64,000 nt of DNA from SZUA-35 sp964351995 (GTDB taxonomy: Bacteria > Actinomycetota > Acidimicrobiia > Acidimicrobiales > SZUA-35): the NCBI GenBank assembly GCA_964351995.1, contig CAYGQE010000003.1:124001-188000 (forward strand). The letters run 5' to 3'. Each line of letters begins with the position of its first letter. The first letter of the stretch is position 1. Of this stretch, positions 26,669 through 35,026 are shown in pieces. The notes beneath the pieces are model-generated. The model made no database searches and had not been told where the DNA came from. It saw only the letters and a list, made by a program, of their open reading frames with translations. The position numbers were made by a program, and so were the translations under genes.

Positions 26669-27454
26669 TCAGGTACCGGTCCACTCAGGCGCACGCTTCT
26701 CAGCGAACGCCTTCGGGCCTTCCTTCGCGTCGTTGGACGTGAAGACCTTGCCCTGGAGACCAGCTTGCATCTTCCAGAGAGTTTCTTCGTCGTAGCCCTG
26801 GCTCGCTGCCTTCACCAGCTGCTTGGAGGCAGCGACGGCGAGGGGAGCGTTTTTGGCAACTCGCTCGGCCAACGCAATGGCTGCGTCGACTGCCTTGCCC
26901 GGCTCGGTGACTTCGGTGAGCATGCCCAGCTCCATGGCTTCCTCGGCGAGGATGTGATCGCCGGTGATGGCCATCTCCATTGCCTTGGCATAGCCAACAC
27001 GTGAAGGCAGACGCATGACGCCACCACCGGCAGCGAACAGGCCGACCTTCACCTCACGGATACCGAGCTTGGCGCCAGCCGAAGCGATCAGGAGATCACA
27101 CGACAGCGCCAACTCGAGGCCACCAGCGATGGCGAAGCCCTCGATCGCAGCGATCAGCGGCTTCTCAGCACCGGCCTTGATGAAGTCCATCATCGGCCCA
27201 ATGTCCTCGCCAGCCAGGAAGGCCTTGAGATCCATGCCGGAGCTGAAACCGGACTCGTGACCGGTCAGCACACCGGCGGTGAGGCCGGGGTCGGTGTTCA
27301 GCCGCTGCACGGCGTCCCACAGACCGTGCGAAAGCGCACCGTTGATGGCGTTGCGAGCCTCGGGACGGTTCAGGGTGATGATGAGCACCCGGCCTCGCTG
27401 CTCGGTGAGGACGGCGTCTTCAGCCGTTGATTCGGTCACTCCGTCACCACTCAC
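26669..27454 (-). CDS. Enoyl-CoA hydratase
   Basis: A 261-residue crotonase-fold enzyme. The active-site loops are GHESGFSSGMDLKAF and IEGFAIAGGLELALSCDLLIAS, followed by VGLFAAGGGVMRLPSRVGYAKAMEMAITG, close to hydratases of fatty or branched acyl-CoA oxidation. The start is GTG overlapping the SDR stop as GTGA. Last gene of the MarR-thiolase-SDR-crotonase operon. Together with the thiolase, the SDR and the divergent acyl-CoA dehydrogenase, the locus covers all four beta-oxidation steps. Confidence 0.85.
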   Translation of the reverse strand: MSGDGVTESTAEDAVLTEQRGRVLIITLNRPEARNAINGALSHGLWDAVQRLNTDPGLTAGVLTGHESGFSSGMDLKAFLAGEDIGPMMDFIKAGAEKPLIAAIEGFAIAGGLELALSCDLLIASAGAKLGIREVKVGLFAAGGGVMRLPSRVGYAKAMEMAITGDHILAEEAMELGMLTEVTEPGKAVDAAIALAERVAKNAPLAVAASKQLVKAASQGYDEETLWKMQAGLQGKVFTSNDAKEGPKAFAEKRAPEWTGT

Positions 27455-28230
27455 TTTGGGGGCATCCGGATGCCGCCGTCGAGACGGATGGTCTCGCCGT
27501 TGAAGTACGGGTTGGTGATGCATTCCATCACGGCGAAGGCGAGTTCTTCGCCGGTGCCGAGGCGCTTCGGGAACAGCACGCTCTGGCCGAGGTGAGCCTT
27601 GAACTGGTCGCTCTGCTCGCCTTCGCCATAGATCGGGGTGTCGATCAGGCCGGGGGCCACGGTGTTGACACGAATGCCAACAGCAGACAGGTCACGAGCG
27701 ATGGGAAGGGTCATGCCGACCACGCCACCCTTGGAGGCGGAATAGGCGCACTGACCGATCTGGCCGTCGAACGCCGCGGCCGATGCCATGTTGACCACCG
27801 CACCACGGGCGCCGTCGGCGTCGAGGGGTTCGGTCTGAGCCATGGCCGCAGCGCTCTGGCTGAGCATGTTGAACGAGCCAACGAGATTCACCTTGATCAC
27901 GAAAGCGAAGCGCTCGAGATCCATGGGGACGTTGTTGCGGTCGATGGTGCGACCGGCGTAGCCGAGGCCAGCAGAGTTGACGAGCGCCCGGAGGGGACCC
28001 ATCTCTGATGCAGCGGCAACAGCGGCCTGGGCGTCTTCCACACTGGACACGTCGCACTTGACGAACAGTCCGCCGAGCTCGGAAGCAACTTCTGTGCCCT
28101 TCTCCTCGTTGAGGTCGGCAATGACGACACGGGAGCCGGCAGCAGCGAGCTGACGAGCGGAGGCTTCGCCGATGCCCGAGGCACCGCCGGTGATGATGGA
28201 GGAAGAACCCTCCAGGTTCATACGAGGCAT
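27451..28230 (-). CDS. SDR 3-hydroxyacyl-CoA dehydrogenase-like
   Basis: A 259-residue short-chain dehydrogenase/reductase. The NAD-binding TGGASGIG is near residue 15, NSAG is at about 87, catalytic Ser is in NMASAAA, and the YSASK Tyr-Lys pair is at about 162-166. The GLIDTPIYG segment and C-terminal NPYFNGETIRLDGG resemble the HSD10-type 3-hydroxyacyl-CoA dehydrogenases, which do the third beta-oxidation step. Overlaps the thiolase stop by one base (TGATG) and the crotonase start by four. Confidence 0.85.
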   Translation of the reverse strand: MPRMNLEGSSSIITGGASGIGEASARQLAAAGSRVVIADLNEEKGTEVASELGGLFVKCDVSSVEDAQAAVAAASEMGPLRALVNSAGLGYAGRTIDRNNVPMDLERFAFVIKVNLVGSFNMLSQSAAAMAQTEPLDADGARGAVVNMASAAAFDGQIGQCAYSASKGGVVGMTLPIARDLSAVGIRVNTVAPGLIDTPIYGEGEQSDQFKAHLGQSVLFPKRLGTGEELAFAVMECITNPYFNGETIRLDGGIRMPPK

Positions 28231-29399
28231 CAGTCTTCGATCCTTTCGATGATCGTGGCGTTGGCGAGTCCGCCGCCTTCACACATGGTCTGCATTCCGT
28301 ACTTGCCACCGGTGCGCTCGAGTTCGTTGAGCAGGGTGGCCATGAGCTTGGTTCCCGAGGAACCGAGGGGGTGCCCGAGGGCGATGGCGCCACCGTTCAC
28401 GTTGGTCTTGGACAGGTCCGCGTTGTGCTCCTTCTGCCACGCAAGAACCACCGAAGCGAAGGCCTCGTTGACCTCGAACAGGTCGATGTCGTCCATGGTG
28501 AGGCCGGAGCGTTCCATGATCTTCTCGGTTGCGGGGATCGGGCCCTTCAGCATCGTGACGGGGTCAGTACCGACCACGGCGAAGCTGTGGAAGCGAGCAC
28601 GGGGCTTGAGACCAAGCTCCTTGGCCTTCTCGGCGCTCATGATGAGCACGGCGGATGCGCCATCGCTGATCTGGCTCGAGTTGCCAGCGGTGATCTTGCC
28701 GTCTTCTTTGAAGGCCGGCTTGAGATTGCCGAGCTTCTCGGCCGTGGTGCCGGGACGGATGCCCTCGTCGGCGGTCATCATCGTGGTCACGCCATCGATG
28801 GTGACCGGAACGGGAACGATCTCACGCTCGAAGCGACCCTCTTGGGTGGCGATTTCAGCGCGACGCTGGCTTTCTGCACCAAACTCGTCGAGCTGTTCAC
28901 GGGTGATGCCGTACTCGTCGGCGATCATGTCGGCACCGATCCCCTGAGGCGGAAGCCCGGTCTCTTCGTAGCGATCCATCATCGCCTGCGGGAACGGGAA
29001 ACCCATGTCCTTGACAATCGAGGCGCCCATGGGGGTGCGGGTCATGACCTCGACACCAGCGGCGACAACGACGTCGTAGGCACCAGCCATGACACCCTGA
29101 GCGGCGAAGTGGAGCGCCTGCTGCGACGAACCGCACTGGCGGTCGACGGTCGTGGCGGGAACCGATTCGGGCCAGCCGGCGGTCAGTACGGCGTTGCGGC
29201 CAATGTTGAGCGACTGTTCGCCGACCTGCATGACGCAGCCCATGATGACGTCGTCGATGATTGCGGGATCGATGCCGTTGCGCTCTTCGAGCGCCTTGAG
29301 CACGTGTGCGGCGAGTTCGGCCGCGTGCCAATCCTGGAGTTGGCCATTGCGGCGACCTCCGGGAGTACGAACCGCGTCGACGATGACTGCGTCTCTCAT
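28230..29399 (-). CDS. Acetyl-CoA acyltransferase (thiolase)
   Basis: A 389-residue thiolase catalysing the final thiolytic step of beta-oxidation. The acyl-accepting Cys is in DRQCGSSQQA (about residue 90). The NEAFA motif, the GGAIALGHPLGSSG His block and the terminal CEGGGLANA Cys block are all present. The start ATG overlaps the MarR gene by 4 bases; its stop overlaps the SDR start. In degradative thiolases the product is acetyl- or propionyl-CoA; the chain specificity is not readable. Confidence 0.9.
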   Translation of the reverse strand: MRDAVIVDAVRTPGGRRNGQLQDWHAAELAAHVLKALEERNGIDPAIIDDVIMGCVMQVGEQSLNIGRNAVLTAGWPESVPATTVDRQCGSSQQALHFAAQGVMAGAYDVVVAAGVEVMTRTPMGASIVKDMGFPFPQAMMDRYEETGLPPQGIGADMIADEYGITREQLDEFGAESQRRAEIATQEGRFEREIVPVPVTIDGVTTMMTADEGIRPGTTAEKLGNLKPAFKEDGKITAGNSSQISDGASAVLIMSAEKAKELGLKPRARFHSFAVVGTDPVTMLKGPIPATEKIMERSGLTMDDIDLFEVNEAFASVVLAWQKEHNADLSKTNVNGGAIALGHPLGSSGTKLMATLLNELERTGGKYGMQTMCEGGGLANATIIERIED

Positions 29400-29950
29400 G
29401 TGTGTTTCCTGTCTGTTGTTGGAAGGGTGGAGCTGGATTCCCGAGCGCGTGCGCTCAGAAGATTTCGTTGGAGTCGAACGAGCAACGTGGCCAACATCTG
29501 GCGTTCGTGCCGGTCGATGCCGAGTCGGAGGTCGTGGCGCAAGCCGACATCGATGACTGCGATGTCGGCGGCGAGTTCCTTGCCGGTTGCGGTGGGGGCA
29601 ATGAGCCAAACGCGCCGGTCGTTGTCATCTGATTGGCGCTCGACAAGTGCCCGCTTCTGGAGGCGGTCGATGACGTTGCCGGCTGCAGCGCGCCCGATCC
29701 CGAGATGGTCGGCGATGGAGGTCTGCTTGAGTGGGCCCGTCTCGACGACGTACGCAAGCAAGCTGGCGTCGGTGAGGTTGAGGCCGAGCGGCTCGAGTGC
29801 ACGATCGTAGGTGTCACGCATCATCCCTGCGGTGGCCATCAGGGTGCTCTCGACTCGCATCCACGGCGACGCATCGAGTTCGTGGCCGGACGCCAACTGG
29901 CGTTTCGACGGCTCGCTCGATGCAGTATTCCCGGAGACAGTTTCGCTCAT
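29396..29950 (-). CDS. MarR-family transcriptional regulator
   Basis: A 184-residue winged-helix regulator. The recognition region is TSIADHLGIGRAAAGNVIDRLQKRALVER (about residues 76-104), followed by the wing DDNDRRVWLIAPTATG, typical MarR. It heads the thiolase-SDR-crotonase operon and is divergent from an acyl-CoA dehydrogenase, so it probably represses both until an acyl-CoA or acid ligand binds (inference). The N-terminal 25 residues are extra. Its own -10 box overlaps that of the divergent gene. Confidence 0.85.
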   Translation of the reverse strand: MSETVSGNTASSEPSKRQLASGHELDASPWMRVESTLMATAGMMRDTYDRALEPLGLNLTDASLLAYVVETGPLKQTSIADHLGIGRAAAGNVIDRLQKRALVERQSDDNDRRVWLIAPTATGKELAADIAVIDVGLRHDLRLGIDRHERQMLATLLVRLQRNLLSARARESSSTLPTTDRKHT

Positions 29951-29961
29951 GACTGTCTGGC

Positions 29962-29971
29962 ACTATACAAT
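29962..29971. promoter_or_regulatory. Overlapping divergent -10 boxes, MarR / acyl-CoA dehydrogenase
   Basis: ACTATACAAT gives TATAGT on the minus strand, 11 bases before the MarR ATG, and TATACA/TACAAT on the plus strand, about 50 bases before the dehydrogenase ATG. CTGTC at 29953 and GACAG further right form partial flanking half-sites, so one MarR dimer bound here could block both promoters. Confidence 0.5.
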
Positions 29972-30020
29972 CTCGTGACAGCAAGTCGACACACGCCCGA
30001 AACTGCCAGGAGATCCACCT

Positions 30021-31223
30021 ATGTCTGATGTGCTCACCGAAACTGAAGCTGCTGAATTCAGAGAAAAAGTCCGCACCTTCCTGAGTGAACACACCGACGC
30101 CAACGCGGCTCGCGACATCAACATGCAGAAGGAGTACTTCTCCAAGCTGGCCGACGCCGGACTTGCAGGCATGACCATCTCCACCGAATACGGCGGTGCG
30201 GGTCTCACTCGCAAACACGATGCGATCTTCCGGGAAGAGGTGTCGAATTTCCCGTTCATGGGTGGTGACTTCATCATCAGCCATGGCATGTGCCAGCCCG
30301 TCCTCGACGACTATGGAACCGAAGAGCAGAAAAAGAAGTACCTGGCGGACAACATCGCCGGCAACACCATGTGGTGCCAGATGTTCTCCGAACCCGGCGC
30401 TGGATCTGATGTGGCCAGCCTGCAGAGCAAGGCCGAGCGCGATGGTGACGAGTTCATCCTCAACGGTCAGAAGGTCTGGACCACGCTGGCCCATGTGTCG
30501 GAGTACGCCGTCCTGATCGCTCGCACTGACCCCGAAGCAGTCAAGCACGCCGGCATCTCGATGTTCATCCTCGATCTCCGCAGCGAGGGCGTCGAGATCC
30601 GCCCGATCCATCAGATCGACGGCGGTAGCCACTTCAACGAAGTGTTCTTCACCGACGTTCGCATCCCAGCAGAGAACCTCTTGGGTGAACTCAACAACGG
30701 TTGGAACCAGGCCACCGCCATGCTGATGTACGAGCGTGTCGCCATTGGCACGGTCGGCGCAGGCAAGATCAACACCCCCAACTATCGAATGTTGAAGAAC
30801 GCAGCCGAAGCCGCGGGCAAACTCGAGGACCGCAACGTTCGCCAGGACCTGGCCAAGATCTACTCGATGGAAATGACCAAGTCACTCGTGGCCATGCGCA
30901 CCCGGGCCGAGATGAAGGCGGGCAAGACCCCCGGGCCCGGTGGCTCGCTCGGCAAGCTGTTCGGCTCTGTCATCCAATGGCGTATGCGCGAGATCCTCAT
31001 GAACATCGCCGGTCCAGGTTCGATGGCGTGGGATGCCGACGACGCAGCCGCCGGTGATCTCCAAAAGCAGACCGTCGGCTCGTTCTCATCGTCCATCGCT
31101 GGCGGTACCGACGAGATCCAACGCAACATCATCGGCGACCGGGTGCTCGGTCTTCCTCGTGACATCTCGGTCGACCGTGGCGTTGCCTTCAAGGACCTCA
31201 AGGTCGGCACCCTCCGAGACTAG
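30021..31223 (+). CDS. Acyl-CoA dehydrogenase
   Basis: A 400-residue FAD-dependent acyl-CoA dehydrogenase doing the first beta-oxidation step and passing electrons to ETF. FAD/substrate segments are MWCQMFSEPGAGSDVASL and GQKVWTT; the C-terminal GGTDEIQRNIIGDRVLGLP is the standard FAD-binding end. It belongs to the FadE17/18-like actinobacterial group judged by the HAGISMFILDL and GGSHFNEVFFTDVR segments. AGGAG is present 8 bases before the ATG. Divergent from marR and probably under its control. A near-perfect hairpin follows. Confidence 0.9.
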   Translation: MSDVLTETEAAEFREKVRTFLSEHTDANAARDINMQKEYFSKLADAGLAGMTISTEYGGAGLTRKHDAIFREEVSNFPFMGGDFIISHGMCQPVLDDYGTEEQKKKYLADNIAGNTMWCQMFSEPGAGSDVASLQSKAERDGDEFILNGQKVWTTLAHVSEYAVLIARTDPEAVKHAGISMFILDLRSEGVEIRPIHQIDGGSHFNEVFFTDVRIPAENLLGELNNGWNQATAMLMYERVAIGTVGAGKINTPNYRMLKNAAEAAGKLEDRNVRQDLAKIYSMEMTKSLVAMRTRAEMKAGKTPGPGGSLGKLFGSVIQWRMREILMNIAGPGSMAWDADDAAAGDLQKQTVGSFSSSIAGGTDEIQRNIIGDRVLGLPRDISVDRGVAFKDLKVGTLRD

Positions 31224-31238
31224 GCACTGACCCTCAAC

Positions 31239-31280
31239 TGCCACCGTGATCCGTCGCTTCAGCGACGGATCACGGTGGCA
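31239..31280. terminator. 20-bp perfect palindrome, 2-base loop
   Basis: TGCCACCGTGATCCGTCGCT (31239-31258) pairs exactly with its inverted copy at 31261-31280, leaving only TC as loop, then TTTCC. It begins 15 bases after the acyl-CoA dehydrogenase stop. Confidence 0.75.
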
Positions 31281-31288
31281 TTTCCGCC

Positions 31289-31294
31289 TAGGGT
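31289..31294 (+). promoter_or_regulatory. -10 box of the leaderless oxidoreductase gene
   Basis: TAGGGT ends 6 bases before the ATG at 31301 and starts 8 bases after the preceding palindrome. Confidence 0.5.
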
Positions 31295-31300
31295 GCGGCG

Positions 31301-32290
31301 ATGAACACGAATCGCCGCATCACCCTCGCCCAGCGACCCAACGGCCCCGTCGGGCCAGAGTGTTTTGCCATCGACGAAGTCGAGCGGCCGACACCGGGCC
31401 CCGGACAGGTCCTCGTCGAGGTGACGTGGCTGTCCATCGATCCGACCATCAGGGGTTGGATGGCCTTCGACACATACCTCCCGGCGATCGAGATCGGGGC
31501 CGAGATTCGCAGCGGAGGTCTCGGCAAAGTCATCGAGTCCAACAACGACAAGATCCCTGTCGGCTCGACGGTGTTCGGCATGGTCGGATGGCAGCAATAC
31601 GCCGTAGTGGGACCCGAAGCGAATGTCATTCCGGAAGGCGTTGCTCCCGAAGCCGCCCTGAGTGTGTTCGGCGTGACCGGCCTCACGGCATACTTCGGGT
31701 TGCTCGACATCGGGCGACCCGTCGAAGGCGACACCGTACTGGTCTCTGGAGCGGCGGGAGCAACCGGATCCGTGGTGGGTCAGATCGCAAAGATCAAGGG
31801 TTGTCGAGTCGTTGGGCTCGCTGGTTCGGACGAGAAGTGTGCGTGGCTCGTTGACGAGCTGGGCTACGACGCAGCGATCAACTACAAGACCGAGAACGTT
31901 CGTAGGGCGATCAAGGAGCACTGCCCCAAGGGCGTCGATGTGTTCTTCGACAACGTTGGAGGCGACATCCTCGAAGCGGCCATCGGCAACTTGGCCATTC
32001 GCGGCCGGGTCGTGATGTGTGGCGCGATCTCGCAGTACAACGACTCGACCCCGAGCCCCGGCCCCAGCAACCTCAACACTCTCATCTCGATGCGCGGCCG
32101 AATGGAGGGCTTCATCATCCTCGACTACATGCGTCGCGCTGATGAGGCCATCGCTGATCTCGGTACGTGGATCATGGAAGGCAAGCTCTCCTACGCCACC
32201 GACGTCGTCGAAGGCCTCGACAATGCTCCGGAGGCAATGAACCGACTCTTCACCGGTGCCAACACCGGCAAAGTCATGGTCAAGCTCTAG
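31301..32290 (+). CDS. NADP-dependent oxidoreductase, MDR/prostaglandin-reductase type
   Basis: A 329-residue zinc-independent medium-chain reductase. The family opening RRITLAQRPNGPVGPECF, the segment WLSIDPTIRGWM, the NADP Rossmann motif SGAAGATGSVVGQIAK (about residue 150) and FFDNVGGDILEAAI all match the curcumin/prostaglandin reductase group (YncB-like), which reduces enone double bonds with NADPH. The native substrate is unknown. It is monocistronic: a palindrome precedes it, a leaderless-type promoter starts it and a long hairpin ends it. Confidence 0.85.
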   Translation: MNTNRRITLAQRPNGPVGPECFAIDEVERPTPGPGQVLVEVTWLSIDPTIRGWMAFDTYLPAIEIGAEIRSGGLGKVIESNNDKIPVGSTVFGMVGWQQYAVVGPEANVIPEGVAPEAALSVFGVTGLTAYFGLLDIGRPVEGDTVLVSGAAGATGSVVGQIAKIKGCRVVGLAGSDEKCAWLVDELGYDAAINYKTENVRRAIKEHCPKGVDVFFDNVGGDILEAAIGNLAIRGRVVMCGAISQYNDSTPSPGPSNLNTLISMRGRMEGFIILDYMRRADEAIADLGTWIMEGKLSYATDVVEGLDNAPEAMNRLFTGANTGKVMVKL

Positions 32291-32291
32291 A

Positions 32292-32358
32292 AACCTGCGC
32301 AACTGGGAGTGAGTTTGGTCGCTCTGGCGACCAAATTCACTCCCAGTTTGCTGCAGGT
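32292..32358. terminator. Long imperfect hairpin between convergent genes
   Basis: The left arm begins AACCTGCGCAACTGGGAGTG and the right arm is its near-inverse, meeting at TTTGGTCGC/GCGACCAAA around the 4-base loop TCTG. About 30 bp of stem with two small bulges fills the gap between the oxidoreductase stop and the stop of the monooxygenase-hydrolase gene. Confidence 0.7.
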
Positions 32359-34955
32359 TAAGCGAGGAAGCGCTTGAGGGCGGCGGCCATCTGTTCGCGA
32401 TGGACTGCACCTGTCGGCAACGCATCCACGGCGCCGATCGAGGTGTGGATGTGCCCTTGAGCCTGGACGTGCTCGACGACGTTGCCGGCGTCAGCCAGCG
32501 CTTCGGCGTAGGCATTGCCTTCGTCTCGAAGCGGATCGAACTGACACGTGACGATGACCGCCGGCGGCAAATCGCCCAGGTTGTCTGCCAACAACGGGGA
32601 CACCAGCGGACTACTGCGCTGCTCCTCGGTCGTGTAGAGATCCCAGAACCAGCCCATGAGTGACTTGGTGAGCATCAGACCTTCTGCGTTGTCGTCCATC
32701 GAAGGCCGGACCGTGGTGCCGTCGGTGACCGGTGTCAGCAACGCCTGGCCTCGGAGCGCAGGCTGCCCATCACCTCGCACTTGCTGTGCGACCACCGCCG
32801 CGAGATTGGCACCGGCGCTCCAGCCTGCGACGGCGATGCGATCGGGCGAACCGCCGAGTTCGGTGGCGTTTGCCCGCACCCACGCCAAGGCAGCGAGAGC
32901 GTCGTCGCTCGCCGCAGGGAACATCGCCTCGGGAGCGTGTCGGTAGTCGACCGAGATCACGATGGCCCCGGTGCGATCGCAGAGGTCGCGACAGAAGGGA
33001 TCGTCCGACGTGGCGTCGCCGAGCACCCAGCCGCCGCCGTGGAAGTACACGACGATGCCGTGCGGTCCGGGGCTGACAGGGCGATACATCCGGTAGTCGA
33101 GGTCGCCAGCGGCACCGGGGAACGTGCCATCGATGATCTCGCCAACCTCTGGCCCTGGCGGACGTGTGTGCTTGCCGGCGTCGGACAGCGCCCGAGCATC
33201 GGCCACCGGAAGTGACTCGAGTGCCGGCATACCCATTGCGGCAATCAGGTCGAGCATGACGGCGACGTCGGGCTTCAGCTCGCGAATGATGCCGTCGTTG
33301 ACCTGCTCCTTGTCGGCGCCGGCGAGCCGGAACCCGACATAGTCCTGCTCGATGACTTCATTGCAGATCTGCCGATAGGTGTCGACGCCACCGATGTACG
33401 GCAGGAAGACTCGGGGCTTCCCCGGCACGTTCGCACCCATGTACCAGGAGTTTGCTTGCGGGAAGAGTGTGAGGCTCGCGAAGTCATTGACGTGTTCGCC
33501 CCACGCTTGCTCGGCGGCAGCGATCGGCTCGATCAGCTCGAATCCCTTGGCGCGCATGTGAGTCAAGGTGTCGCAGATCCAGTCGACGTGTTGCTCGATC
33601 GACACGACCATGTTCGACAGCACCGAGGGGCTACCAGGGCCGGTGATCATGAACAAGTTCGGGAAGTCGACGGCGGTGAGGCCGAGGTAGGTCTGGGGGC
33701 CCGCAGCCCATTTGTCGGCAAGTGTCACGCCATCTCGGCCGGTGATATCGACCGAGACCAGCGCTCCGGTCATGGCATCGAACCCGGTGGCGTACACAAG
33801 TGCGTCGATCTCGACTGCTCCAGCTGACGTTTCGACACCGGTCTCGGTGATGGTCGTGATCGGATCTGATTGCAGATCAACGAGATGCACGTGCGGTTGG
33901 TTGTAGACGGCGTAGTAGTTGTCGTCGAGACATGGCCGCTTGGTGCCGTAGGGGTAGGTGGTGGGGGAGAGCTTGGCGGCGACGTCGGGGTCATCGACGA
34001 TCTCTGCGATCTTTCCCCTGATGAAGTCAGAAACGGTGTCGTTGGCGGCCTTGTTCGTTCCGAGGTCGCTGAACACCGTGCTCAGGGTGAAGAGGCCGCC
34101 GATCTGCCAAGCCCGTTCGTACGCCGCAGTTCGCTCTTCTGGCGACACGGCGAGGGCACTGGTCTCACTGCGCTCGCGTGGCACGCCCGCTCCGCTCCAC
34201 TTCGCCCGCTGGCGATACCCGGCTCGATCGGCCTCGACCTCGGCGACCTTGTCGGCCACCGGCGGCCCGTTGTGGGCGGGGATGGAGAAGTTGGGCGTGC
34301 GTTGGAACACCGTGAGCTCGGCGGCCTCCCGAGCGATGTGAGGAATCGACTGGATCGCAGACGAGCCGGTGCCGATCACGGCAACACGCTTGCCGGTGAA
34401 ATCAACTCCTTCGTGGGGCCAGCGGCCCGTTGAGTAGGTCTCGCCGGCGAAACGGTCGGCGCCGGTGATGTCAGGCTGCTTCGGCACCGAGAGGCAGCCT
34501 GACGCCATGACGTAGTAGCGGCAGTCGATCGTGTCGCCTGCACTGGTGGTGAGCAGCCAGCGTTTGGTTGATTCGTTCCAGACAGCGCTGTCGATGCGTG
34601 TTTCGAATCGAAAGCTGCGGCGGAGGTCGAAGCGATCGGCCACATGGTTCAGGTACGACAGGATCTCAGGCTGGGTGGCGTACCGCTCGGACCACGTCCA
34701 TTCCGCGTCGAGTTCGGAATCGAAGCTGTAGGAATAGTCGATGCTCTCGACGTCGCACCTCGCCCCCGGGTAGCGATTCCAATACCAGGTGCCGCCGACG
34801 TCGTCCGCAACGTCGAAGCCGATACTGGACAGACCCATCCGCCGCAATCGGTGCGTCAGGTAGAGACCGGCAAAGCCCGCCCCCACGACGGCGACATCGA
34901 CGGTGGTCGTTTCGGCTGTTGGACCTTCTTCGAGCAGTTCTGCTTTGGTGTTCAC
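32358..34955 (-). CDS. Baeyer-Villiger monooxygenase fused to alpha/beta-hydrolase
   Basis: An 865-residue two-enzyme fusion. Residues 1-about 560 are a type I flavin Baeyer-Villiger monooxygenase: FAD site GAGFAG (25-30), GGTWYWNRYPG (54-64), NADPH site GTGSSA (195-200), and the fingerprint FAGETYSTGRWP at 169-180 in which the usual His is Ser175. Residues about 600-865 are an HSL-type (family IV) esterase: oxyanion HGGGW at 639, nucleophile Ser713 in GWSAG, Asp807 in FDPLRD and His near 835-837 in GHIHTS. The first part would turn a ketone into an ester or lactone and the second would hydrolyse it. The start GTG 34955 has AGGGGG about 6 bases upstream; a 23-bp dyad lies 12 bases above it. 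Confidence 0.88.
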   Translation of the reverse strand: MNTKAELLEEGPTAETTTVDVAVVGAGFAGLYLTHRLRRMGLSSIGFDVADDVGGTWYWNRYPGARCDVESIDYSYSFDSELDAEWTWSERYATQPEILSYLNHVADRFDLRRSFRFETRIDSAVWNESTKRWLLTTSAGDTIDCRYYVMASGCLSVPKQPDITGADRFAGETYSTGRWPHEGVDFTGKRVAVIGTGSSAIQSIPHIAREAAELTVFQRTPNFSIPAHNGPPVADKVAEVEADRAGYRQRAKWSGAGVPRERSETSALAVSPEERTAAYERAWQIGGLFTLSTVFSDLGTNKAANDTVSDFIRGKIAEIVDDPDVAAKLSPTTYPYGTKRPCLDDNYYAVYNQPHVHLVDLQSDPITTITETGVETSAGAVEIDALVYATGFDAMTGALVSVDITGRDGVTLADKWAAGPQTYLGLTAVDFPNLFMITGPGSPSVLSNMVVSIEQHVDWICDTLTHMRAKGFELIEPIAAAEQAWGEHVNDFASLTLFPQANSWYMGANVPGKPRVFLPYIGGVDTYRQICNEVIEQDYVGFRLAGADKEQVNDGIIRELKPDVAVMLDLIAAMGMPALESLPVADARALSDAGKHTRPPGPEVGEIIDGTFPGAAGDLDYRMYRPVSPGPHGIVVYFHGGGWVLGDATSDDPFCRDLCDRTGAIVISVDYRHAPEAMFPAASDDALAALAWVRANATELGGSPDRIAVAGWSAGANLAAVVAQQVRGDGQPALRGQALLTPVTDGTTVRPSMDDNAEGLMLTKSLMGWFWDLYTTEEQRSSPLVSPLLADNLGDLPPAVIVTCQFDPLRDEGNAYAEALADAGNVVEHVQAQGHIHTSIGAVDALPTGAVHREQMAAALKRFLA

Positions 34956-34966
34956 GTTGACCCCCT

Positions 34967-34989
34967 GTGTCAGACCCCAAATGTGACAC
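34967..34989. promoter_or_regulatory. 23-bp dyad upstream of the monooxygenase-hydrolase
   Basis: GTGTCA (34967-34972), 11 bases, then TGACAC (34984-34989). It lies 12 bases upstream of the GTG start on the minus strand and overlaps the leader. The spacing fits one turn of helix per half-site, as for a dimeric repressor. Confidence 0.45.
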
Positions 34990-35026
34990 GAAGCACACAC
35001 AGGTACCCAGTCCGTCACGAATTCGC

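Noticed and set aside
26469..26684. 71-codon minus-strand frame through the 26.6-kb palindrome
   Set aside because: It is mostly encoded by the inverted and direct repeats, has no ribosome site and overlaps the end of the crotonase.
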